A stretch of 6,692 bases of DNA from Pseudomonadota bacterium (GTDB lineage Bacteria; Pseudomonadota; Alphaproteobacteria; Rhizobiales; Xanthobacteraceae): positions 1 to 6,692 of the forward strand of contig CAUJKG010000098.1 of the NCBI GenBank assembly GCA_963205465.1. The letters are read 5' to 3'. Shown piece after piece: positions 1 through 6,007 of this stretch. Position numbers and translations under genes: made by a program. Under the pieces are notes generated by a model. The model had not been told where the DNA came from. It did not search any database and was given only the letters and a program-made list of their open reading frames with translations. Position 1 is the stretch's first letter; every line of letters starts with the position of its first letter.

Positions 1-52
1 GACGTAACGGAATCAGAATGTTGAGGACACGGCGCGAATGCCGCGCGCTTCG

Positions 53-1184
53 TTATTCGACGTCTTCGACGCTATCCGGCCCGCCGCCGAACACCTTCTG
101 CGCGAGCGTCGCGTGCATGAAATCGTCGAGATCGCCGTCCAGCACGTCCTGCGGGCTGGTCGAGGTGGTGCCGGTCCGCAAGTCCTTCACGAGCTGATAC
201 GGCTGCAGGACATACGAGCGGATCTGGTGGCCCCAGCCGATATCGGTCTTGGCCGCCTGCTCGGCCGCCGCCTTCTCTTCACGGCGCTTCAACTCGCGCT
301 CGTAAAGTTTTGCGCGCAGCATATTCCATGCCTGCTCGCGGTTCTTGTGTTGCGAGCGGTCGCCCTGGCTCACCACGGCAATACCGGTCGGGATGTGCGT
401 GAGTCGCACCGCGGATTCCGTCTTGTTGACGTGCTGACCGCCCGCGCCGCCGGAACGCATGGTGTCGACGCGCACTTGCGACTCGTCGATGTCGATCTTG
501 ATGTCGTCGTCGACCACCGGATAGACCGTGATCGAAGAAAACGAAGTGTGCCGCCGCGCGTTCGCGTCATAGGGCGAGATGCGCACCAGACGATGCACGC
601 CGTTCTCGGTTTTCAGCCAGCCATAGGCATTCTTGCCCTTCACCTCGATGGTGGCGGATTTGATGCCGGCGGTTTCGCCGTCGCTCTGCTCGACCAGTGC
701 GATCTTGAATTTATGCTGCTCGGCCCAGCGCGTGTACATGCGCAAAAGCATCGAGGCCCAGTCCTGGCTTTCAGTGCCGCCAGCACCGGCATGCACTTCG
801 AGATAGGCGTCGTTGCTGTCGGCCTCGCCCGAAAGCAGCGCCTCCATCTGGCGGCGGCCGGTCTCGGCTTTCAGTTCGGCAAGGCCTGATTCGGCGTCCC
901 TGACCGTGGCTTCGTCGCCTTCGGCTTCGCCGAGAGCGATCAATTCCACGTTGTCGGCGAGATCGGTTTCGATGCGCCTGATCGAGGACAAGGCATCCTC
1001 GAGCGAGGTGCGCTCCTGCATCAGCTTCGAGGCTTTCTGCGGATCGTCCCAGAGCTTAGGGTCTTCGGCGATCGCGTTCAGCTCGGCGAGCCGCTTTTCC
1101 GATTTTTCGACGTCAAAGAGACCTCCTCAGCAGTTCAACCGACTGCTTGATTTCTTCGACGAGCTTCTGAGTTTCGGCGCGCAT
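53..1184 (-). CDS. prfB: Peptide chain release factor 2, expressed by +1 programmed frameshift
   Basis: Cytoplasmic release factor that recognises UGA and UAA stop codons in the ribosomal A site and triggers peptidyl-tRNA hydrolysis. The reading frame starts at ATG 1184 with 23 codons (MRAETQKLVEE...), meets TGA at 1115-1113, and resumes in the +1 frame at GAC (1114-1112) to the TAA at 55-53. The product is 376 residues, against 365 in E. coli. The catalytic GGQ loop is at residues 248-250 within SGGAGGQHVNKTESAVR. The stop-codon-recognition tripeptide position reads SPY (203-205), not the E. coli SPF. The residue corresponding to E. coli position 246 is serine. The C-terminal half carries the usual DRSQHKN and DIGWGHQIRSY motifs. 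The start is preferred because the upstream in-frame codons include a stop two codons before the ATG. No strong Shine-Dalgarno is seen. The alternative ATG at 1021 would remove the conserved N-terminal domain and is rejected. Identification is secure. Confidence 0.97.
1112..1127 (-). promoter_or_regulatory. prfB +1 programmed ribosomal frameshift site
   Basis: Read on the minus strand, the site is AGGAGG (1127-1122), a 3-nt spacer TCT, then CTT TGA C (1118-1112). In E. coli prfB the arrangement is AGGGGG, 3 nt, CUU UGA C, so spacing and slip codon match exactly. The internal Shine-Dalgarno element pairs with 16S rRNA, and the peptidyl-tRNA on CUU slips to UUU while UGA is read slowly. The upstream frame codes 23 residues ending ELLRRSL. 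The downstream frame continues DVEKSEKRLAEL, the expected RF2 sequence. Family knowledge: this is an autoregulatory loop, because low RF2 slows termination at this UGA and favours frameshifting. Confidence 0.96.
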
Positions 1185-1206
1185 TCGTTCACCAATATTT
1201 GCGCGC

Positions 1207-1234
1207 CTTATAGCAGCGGAAAGCCTTGCTGCAA
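1207..1234 (-). promoter_or_regulatory. Candidate sigma70-type promoter of prfB
   Basis: On the minus strand a -35-like TTGCAG (1234-1229) is followed after 16 nt by TATAAG (1212-1207), a five-of-six match to TATAAT. Initiation about 7 nt downstream would leave a leader of roughly 15 nt before the prfB ATG at 1184. The terminator after mrcA makes a private promoter for prfB plausible. The -35 match is only moderate, so this is a candidate. Confidence 0.45.
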
Positions 1235-1254
1235 GTTCGTCCGCCGGGAATAAT
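1226..1254 (+). promoter_or_regulatory. Candidate promoter of the secreted-protein gene at 1283
   Basis: On the plus strand TTGCTG (1226-1231) is followed after 17 nt by AATAAT (1249-1254), a five-of-six match to TATAAT. Transcription would begin near 1261, about 22 nt before ATG 1283. Its -35 element overlaps the -35 of the divergent prfB promoter inside the palindrome CTTGC-T-GCAAG (1225-1235). The -35 similarity is weak (three of six), so confidence is moderate. Confidence 0.4.
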
Positions 1255-1282
1255 CCTGGCCGTTCACGGATACGAGACCGCC

Positions 1283-1762
1283 ATGAAGAACGTCATTTTC
1301 TCCCTCGTCTTAGCCGTTTTCTCGACCGGCGCGCTGGCGCAGCAGGGCGGCGAGGCCCCCGGCAATGCCACCAGCCCACGCGGCAGCAATATCGAAAGCC
1401 TCATGCGCGAGTTCGGTCTGATCGGCGGTCCCTGGTCAGCCGATTGCGCACGGCCGGAGTCGCCCACCAACTGGTATGGCTTTTTCGAAGTCCGCGATGG
1501 CGGCGTGACGCAGGTCTATTCGAACAGCAAGCAGGAAAATCGCTACGAGATTCTCGAAGCGACCCGGCTGTCCAGCGAACGGCTTCGGGTGCGGGTGCGC
1601 TTCACCAATCCGGACAGCAACGACCTGCAGACGCTGGAATGGGTCGTGCGCGACGGGCGGCTGCGCACCTTCTCCAATGTTTCGGAACGGCGCGGGGCTT
1701 CGGTAACGGACGGCAAGACCGCGAGCGGCGGCGAAACCCCTTGGGTTTCGCGCTGCCGGTAA
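1283..1762 (+). CDS. Putative secreted protein of unknown function, 159 residues
   Basis: I do not recognise a named family. The protein begins with a clear Sec signal peptide: MKN, a hydrophobic core IFSLVLAVFSTG, and ALA before Q20 as a likely cleavage site. The mature part, about 140 residues, has a low-complexity start (residues 20-35). A folded-looking region follows, with GPWSADC near residues 49-55 and alternating hydrophobic strands such as RLRVRVRF and LEWVVRDGRLRTF that suggest a beta-rich fold. It has two cysteines, C55 and C158 (third from last, VSRCR), which could form one disulfide. A G-x-W-x-x-D-C-x-x-P-x-S-type pattern recalls other small rhizobial secreted proteins, but this is from memory. 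ATG 1283 is chosen because the signal peptide starts there. The longer TTG start at 1226 lies inside the candidate -35 box. GAG at 1274-1276 is a weak ribosome site. The gene sits alone on the plus strand between mrcA and prfB, converging with mrcA. Confidence 0.8.
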   Translation: MKNVIFSLVLAVFSTGALAQQGGEAPGNATSPRGSNIESLMREFGLIGGPWSADCARPESPTNWYGFFEVRDGGVTQVYSNSKQENRYEILEATRLSSERLRVRVRFTNPDSNDLQTLEWVVRDGRLRTFSNVSERRGASVTDGKTASGGETPWVSRCR

Positions 1763-1763
1763 A

Positions 1764-1794
1764 AAAAACGGGCACTTCCTAGGTGCCCGTTTTT
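1764..1794. terminator. Bidirectional rho-independent terminator between the secreted-protein gene and mrcA
   Basis: A 12-bp perfect stem pairs AAAA-ACGGGCAC (1764-1775) with GTGCCCGT-TTTT (1783-1794) around the 7-nt loop TTCCTAG. On the plus strand it ends in TTTTT (1790-1794), and on the minus strand in eight Ts (1768-1761), so it should terminate both converging genes. The plus-strand gene's TAA (1760-1762) touches the A-run. The mrcA stop (1802-1800) lies 5 nt from the stem, so one compact element serves both. Confidence 0.93.
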
Positions 1795-1799
1795 CTTTG

Positions 1800-4250
1800 T
1801 CACCAGAGTCCGCGGCCTCTCGTGAAGAAGCCCTGCTGATCCTGCGTCGTCGTGCGGTTCTGGTTACCGCCGATCGGATTGCCGTCGGCGTCGTTGAAGC
1901 CGACGATCGAGAGCGAGTCCGGCGGCGCGGTGCCAGGGCGGAACGCTTCGAGAATGACCTTGTTGTCGCCGTGCTGCGCACGAAGACCGGTCGTCAGATC
2001 CACGCGGATCAGCTTCAGTCCCGGCGGCACGCGGAACGGCTGCGGCGGACGATCCGCCAGCGCTTCCTTCAGGAAGTCCCGCACGATGGGCGCCGCATAC
2101 TGGCCGCCGGTGACGCCGCGGCCGAGCGGACGCGGCCGGTCGTAACCGAGATAGACGCCCACCACCATGTCGGGGGTGAAGCCCATGAACCAGACGTCCT
2201 TCTCGTCGTTGGTCGTGCCGGTCTTGCCGGCAACCGGACGATTGAGCGCGCGCAGCGTGGCGCCGGTACCGCGCAACACCACGCCTTCCATCATCGAGGT
2301 GATCTGGTAGGCGCTCATCGGATCGATCACGAGTTCGCGGCGGTCGATCAGGGTCGGCTCTTCCTGATTGTTCCAGGCCTGTGCTTCGCAGCCCTGGCAC
2401 TGGCGGTCGTCATGCTTGAAGATCGTTTTGCCGTAGCGGTCCTGTACGCGGTCGATCAGCGTCGCCTTGATCTTGCGCCCGCCGTTCGCAAACATCGAAT
2501 AGCCGGCCGCCATGCGCAACAGCGTCGTTTCGCCCGCGCCGAGCGCGTAAGAAAGATACGGCGGCATGTTGTCGTATATGCCGAAGCGGCGCGAATATTC
2601 CTGGATGAGCGGCATGCCGACATCCTGCGCGAGCCGCACGGTCATGACGTTGCGCGAATGCTCAATGCCGAAACGCAATGTCTGCGGTCCGTAATACTTG
2701 CCGGAATAGTTTTGCGGATTCCACGCCTGCTGGCCCGGCCCCTGCTCCAGTTCGAACGGCGCATCCATCACGATCGATGACGGCGTATAGCCGTTGTCGA
2801 GGGCGGCGGCATAAACGAAGGGTTTGAACGAGGAGCCCGGCTGACGATAGGCCTGCGTCACGCGGTTGAACTGACTCTCTTCGAACGAGAACCCGCCGAC
2901 CAGCGCGAGTACGCGCCCGGTCCAGGGGTCCATCACGACCAGACCGCCGGAAACTTCAGGCACTTGCTGCAAGCGCCACTGGTTATCCTTGCCGTCCAGC
3001 TTGGAGACATAAACGATGTCGCCGGGCGCGAAGGCCTTGCGCATCGATTGCTTGGTCCACTTGATGCCGTCGGCGGGAATGACGCCGGTTTCCCGCTCCT
3101 GCGAGAGCGCGCCGCCGCGGTCGCGCTGCGGCTGGAAGCCGATGGTCGCGGACTGGTCGCTGACCTGCAACACGACGGCAAGCCGCCAGCCGGTATCGTT
3201 CAGCGTGCGGACTTCGGCGAGCTTCGCGCCCCAGTCGATGCCGGGCACCGGATCCATCTTCTGCTGCGCGCCGCGCCAGCCGCGGTTCTCGTCGAAGCGG
3301 ATCAGGCCTTGCGTAAACACGCGACGCGCGATGACCTGCAGTTTCGGGTTGAGCGTGGTGCGAACCGAAAGGCCGCCTTCGTAAAGCTTCTTCTCGCCGT
3401 AGCGCTCGAAAACTTCGCGGCGCACTTCCTCGGCGAAGTATTCGGCGTTGAACTGGTTCGGCCCCTGCGCGCGCATCGCGATGTTCAAGGGCTTCTTCTT
3501 CGCCTCGTTCGCCTCTTCCTGCTTGATCGCGCCGGTGATAACCATCTGGTCGATCACCCAGTTGCGGCGCGCGATCGCAGCGGCCTGCTGGCGGAACGGA
3601 TGATAGTTGTTCGGGCCCTTCGGGAGCGCCGCGAGATAAGCGACCTCCTCAATGGCGAGTTGATGAACCGACTTGTCGAAATAGAGGAGCGACGCGGCGG
3701 CAATGCCGTAGGCGCCGAGACCGAGATAAATGTCGTTCAGATAAAGTTCGAGGATCTTTTCCTTCGAATAAGCACGCTCGATGCGCAGCGCCAGCAGCGC
3801 TTCCTTGATCTTGCGGTTGATCGAGGTTTCGTTGCCGACGAGGAAGTTCTTCGCGACCTGCTGCGTGATGGTGGATGCACCCTGCGGGCGGCGGCCGGTG
3901 CCCCACTGCTCGATGTTGTTGACGACGGCGCGGGCGATGCCGAACAGATCGATGCCGCCATGCTCCCAGAAATTCTTGTCTTCGGCGGAAGTGAAGGCGT
4001 CGAATACGCGCTTCGGGATCGCCTGAATCGGAAGATAGAGCCGGCGCTCGCGCGCATATTCGGCCACCAGCGAACCGTCCGCCGCGTGCACGCGGGTCAT
4101 GACCGGCGGCTCGTAGTCCTGCAACTGGGAGAAGTCCGGCAGGTCCTTCGAATAGTGCCAGACCGCCCAGGTCGCACCGACCGCGCCGACCACGAACATG
4201 ATCGCGCCGGCGGCGAACAGGAAGCCCAGGAATCGTACGAAAAACCGCAT
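1800..4250 (-). CDS. mrcA: Class A penicillin-binding protein 1A (bifunctional peptidoglycan synthase)
   Basis: Inner-membrane enzyme with a periplasmic glycosyltransferase that polymerises lipid II and a transpeptidase that crosslinks the stem peptides. The 816-residue protein has a short cytoplasmic tail and one membrane helix (about residues 5-31). The GT51 domain follows, with catalytic Glu90 in SAEDKNFWEHGGID, GASTITQQ (124-131), RKIKEALLALRIE and KEKILELYLNDIYLG. After a linker/OB-like region (about 305-420) comes the transpeptidase, with SSFK (catalytic Ser473 to Lys476), SRN (532-534) and KTGTT (676-680). All motifs are intact. A periplasmic CQGC (618-621) lies between SRN and KTG. 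The start is placed at ATG 4250, whose MRFFVRFLGFLF fits family N-termini. An in-frame TTG at 4304 would add 18 unlikely residues. A weak AGG lies about 12 nt upstream. The gene is often named mrcA or ponA in alphaproteobacteria. In many relatives prfB follows directly, but here an opposing gene and a terminator intervene. Confidence 0.97.
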   Translation of the reverse strand: MRFFVRFLGFLFAAGAIMFVVGAVGATWAVWHYSKDLPDFSQLQDYEPPVMTRVHAADGSLVAEYARERRLYLPIQAIPKRVFDAFTSAEDKNFWEHGGIDLFGIARAVVNNIEQWGTGRRPQGASTITQQVAKNFLVGNETSINRKIKEALLALRIERAYSKEKILELYLNDIYLGLGAYGIAAASLLYFDKSVHQLAIEEVAYLAALPKGPNNYHPFRQQAAAIARRNWVIDQMVITGAIKQEEANEAKKKPLNIAMRAQGPNQFNAEYFAEEVRREVFERYGEKKLYEGGLSVRTTLNPKLQVIARRVFTQGLIRFDENRGWRGAQQKMDPVPGIDWGAKLAEVRTLNDTGWRLAVVLQVSDQSATIGFQPQRDRGGALSQERETGVIPADGIKWTKQSMRKAFAPGDIVYVSKLDGKDNQWRLQQVPEVSGGLVVMDPWTGRVLALVGGFSFEESQFNRVTQAYRQPGSSFKPFVYAAALDNGYTPSSIVMDAPFELEQGPGQQAWNPQNYSGKYYGPQTLRFGIEHSRNVMTVRLAQDVGMPLIQEYSRRFGIYDNMPPYLSYALGAGETTLLRMAAGYSMFANGGRKIKATLIDRVQDRYGKTIFKHDDRQCQGCEAQAWNNQEEPTLIDRRELVIDPMSAYQITSMMEGVVLRGTGATLRALNRPVAGKTGTTNDEKDVWFMGFTPDMVVGVYLGYDRPRPLGRGVTGGQYAAPIVRDFLKEALADRPPQPFRVPPGLKLIRVDLTTGLRAQHGDNKVILEAFRPGTAPPDSLSIVGFNDADGNPIGGNQNRTTTQDQQGFFTRGRGLW

Positions 4251-4450
4251 GCTAAATTGACCTGCCCTGCCGCGATTCAACCGTCTCGCCGGGTAATACC
4301 CCAATCGGCCCTAATTCGGCGCTCGCGTCCAGCCCTCGCAACGCAAAATTGCGTTATCCGGTTACCTTGTGTCCTAATCGCCGCGAAAGGCCAAATTTGG
4401 GCCTGTCCGCCAAAGACATAAGCCGGATGTGGGGAGAGCAGTTCCGGGGT
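4251..4450. other. Intergenic region upstream of mrcA with short palindromes
   Basis: This 200-bp gap separates the glycosyltransferase stop from the mrcA start on the same strand. I see no gene, no clear terminator (no T-run after a hairpin) and no convincing -35/-10 pair. It holds three short inverted repeats: AACGCAA-AA-TTGCGTT (4340-4355), AGGCC-aaatttg-GGCCT (4388-4404, with CCAAATTTGG as a perfect core) and GGGTA-A-TACCC (4291-4301). They could be operators for mrcA or RNA hairpins in its leader. This is inference from symmetry only. Confidence 0.4.
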
Positions 4451-5575
4451 TCAACCGGCGGAATTGGGGGCGGCGACCATGGCGTTGCCCCGCCATTGGA
4501 AATTGCGGCCGCGCCAGCCCTCGAACCAGAGGCCCGGCAGGATCAAGTCCCGAAAGGCGCAGAGCAAGGGCGAGCGCCAGTTCCAGTGCCAGCCAAGCCG
4601 GCGGGCAAGCGTGGCTTCCGCCCCGTACCAGAGCGCGGCAAAACCGAGCCCTAGGAGCCAGGGCAACCCGGCGAAATGGGCGGCGGCACCGGCCAGGATC
4701 GAGGGCCAGATGCCACCCGACAGAATCTCCAGCGCGAAGCAGAGCGGAAAGCTCACCCGCCGCAGCCGCGCCCAGCGCACCTGCCGGGCCCAGACCTCGC
4801 GCACGCCGCGATTCCCGAGCGGTTGCACGAAATACGAGTCGGCGAGCCGGACCACGAGCCCCGCCTCGCGCACGATCTTGGTCGAGGCGGCGTCTTCCGC
4901 GGTTTCCGCGCCGAGGGCGGCGATCCCGCCTTTCGCTTCGAGGAGATCGCGCCGCCAGAGCATCGACTTGCCTTGCGCGAAACCGGCGCCGATCGAATCC
5001 GCGAAATATTGCCAGCGCGCCTGATACTCGTTCAGGAATACGCATTCGAACTCGGCGGGAATGCTCCGCGGTACAGCGCCGACCGGCGGCGCGCAGACGA
5101 GACCGGTATCCTCGCCCCAGACTTCGAACAGCCGCTGCAAATAATCGGGCGGCAGGATCACGTTCGAATCCGAAAGCACGATCCAGTCATGCGCCGCGGC
5201 GCGCCAGCCTTTGACGCAATTGTTCAGCTTCGGGTTCTCGCTGACGGGATCGTCGCCGGTAAGCAGTTGCGCCCTTGCCGCGGAATATTCGCCGATCAAT
5301 CTGCGGATCAGCGGAATGACCGGATCGTTCGGCGACGCCACGCAAAAGATGATTTCATAGTCCGGATAATCCAGATGGAAGGTCGAGCGCAGCGTGGTCT
5401 CGGCGTCCGCATCGAGACCGCAAACCGGCCGCACCACGCTGACCGGCGGCATTCCTTGTGAAAATTCCCGCACCGGCTTTGTGCGCAACTTTAACAGCGT
5501 CAGCGCGATGCTGGTCAGATGAATGATGGCGGCGATGGCGCTAGTGCCAGCAAGAAACCAAATCAGCGAGTTCAT
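4451..5575 (-). CDS. Family 21 glycosyltransferase (ceramide glucosyltransferase / HpnI-like)
   Basis: Membrane-associated processive-fold (GT-A) transferase of 374 residues that should move a sugar from a nucleotide donor to a membrane lipid. An N-terminal membrane helix (about 4-28) precedes the catalytic domain. Its motifs follow the GT21 pattern: D84 in SPNDP, D136 in VLSDSN, D228 in TAED, and R264-QVRW-268 as (Q/R)xxRW. The 52- and 92-residue spacings between the three aspartates equal those I recall for human ceramide glucosyltransferase (D92, D144, D236). Hydrophobic segments at about 274-296 and 298-322 and a Trp-rich tail resemble the reentrant or membrane C-terminus of that family. 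The acceptor cannot be read from sequence. Candidates are ceramide, diacylglycerol, or a hopanoid as in HpnI, but no hopanoid genes are visible here. The start ATG 5575 is preceded by GGGGC, a poor ribosome site. The small secreted protein gene ends 42 bp upstream, so co-transcription is plausible. Confidence 0.88.
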   Translation of the reverse strand: MNSLIWFLAGTSAIAAIIHLTSIALTLLKLRTKPVREFSQGMPPVSVVRPVCGLDADAETTLRSTFHLDYPDYEIIFCVASPNDPVIPLIRRLIGEYSAARAQLLTGDDPVSENPKLNNCVKGWRAAAHDWIVLSDSNVILPPDYLQRLFEVWGEDTGLVCAPPVGAVPRSIPAEFECVFLNEYQARWQYFADSIGAGFAQGKSMLWRRDLLEAKGGIAALGAETAEDAASTKIVREAGLVVRLADSYFVQPLGNRGVREVWARQVRWARLRRVSFPLCFALEILSGGIWPSILAGAAAHFAGLPWLLGLGFAALWYGAEATLARRLGWHWNWRSPLLCAFRDLILPGLWFEGWRGRNFQWRGNAMVAAPNSAG

Positions 5576-5617
5576 GCCCCGCGTGATGCATCGCGGGTCG
5601 TGTCAGGCGTATGACGT

Positions 5618-5902
5618 TCACCGCCGCACGGTGCAGGACAACGGCTGCGGCTGACAGGCGATACCGATATTGTTCAGCGCGTCGAACTTGCCGTCGGCGG
5701 CGCGGCGGAAACGCTGGCAGCCATTCGATGCCTCGATGCAGTCGCTTGCCAACCGGTCGAACTCATTGGGCTCCGGCGCGGGCAAAGCGCGATGCGGCTT
5801 CGCCTTCGGCGGTGGCAAAGGCAGATCGGCCGCGGACGCCGCGCCTGCAACCAGCAGCGCTGCTGCGGAAACCATGCCAATCAGGATGCCGAACCTTTTC
5901 AT
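5618..5902 (-). CDS. Small secreted four-cysteine protein of unknown function, 94 residues
   Basis: I do not recognise a family. The sequence starts MKRFGILIGMVSAAALLVAG, a typical Sec signal peptide, with likely cleavage after AASA at residue 24. A proline-rich stretch (about 27-45, LPLPPPKAKP then PAPEPN) follows. The C-terminal segment has cysteines at 55, 62, 83 and 90, two pairs each separated by six residues, which suggests two disulfides in a periplasmic or extracellular mini-domain of roughly 45 residues. The clear signal peptide and paired cysteines argue that the ORF is real despite its size. The start at ATG 5902 has no strong ribosome site. The gene lies 42 bp upstream of the glycosyltransferase on the same strand and diverges from the crotonase. 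A functional link to the glycosyltransferase is only an inference from spacing. Confidence 0.75.
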   Translation of the reverse strand: MKRFGILIGMVSAAALLVAGAASAADLPLPPPKAKPHRALPAPEPNEFDRLASDCIEASNGCQRFRRAADGKFDALNNIGIACQPQPLSCTVRR

Positions 5903-5946
5903 GCCGCGAGACTAAGCCCGTTTTCATTTCCCTGCCAGCGCCTGCA

Positions 5947-5975
5947 TTGCGCCGCCACCCTGCTGCTCGCATGAT
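5947..5975 (+). promoter_or_regulatory. Weak candidate promoter for the crotonase gene
   Basis: TTGCGC (5947-5952) and CATGAT (5970-5975) are separated by 17 nt, and initiation near 5982 would leave a leader of about 25 nt containing AGGAG (5994-5998). Matches are three and four of six to consensus, so this is tentative. It lies in the 105-bp divergent gap between the small secreted protein and the crotonase. Confidence 0.22.
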
Positions 5976-6007
5976 CCGGCCCGAAAGAATTACAGGAGCC
6001 TCCCGGC

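Noticed and set aside
30..46. Small GC hairpins just downstream of prfB (for example GCGCG-aatgc-CGCGC)
   Set aside because: Stems are only 4-5 bp in GC-rich sequence with no T-run on the minus strand, so there is no support for a terminator.
1112..1115. prfB as a pseudogene or sequencing frameshift
   Set aside because: The break falls exactly on the known RF2 recoding signal with correct spacing and slip codon, so it is functional.
1226..1282. Longer start (TTG) for the secreted-protein gene
   Set aside because: It would bury the signal peptide behind 19 residues and overlaps the candidate promoter.
4251..4304. N-terminal extension of PBP1A from a TTG at 4304
   Set aside because: It adds 18 basic residues before a normal family N-terminus, starts at a rarer codon and has no better ribosome site than ATG 4250.
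2964..4421. 485-codon open frame antisense to mrcA, with others on the plus strand at 1797-2780 and 38-889
   Set aside because: Mirror-frame openness in GC-rich DNA. The translations are Arg/Ala/Leu-rich with no domain, and the opposite strand encodes well-conserved PBP1A and RF2.
4429..5461. Long plus-strand frames antisense to the glycosyltransferase
   Set aside because: Composition is Arg/Pro/Ala-biased without motifs, while the minus-strand frame has a full set of GT21 catalytic motifs.
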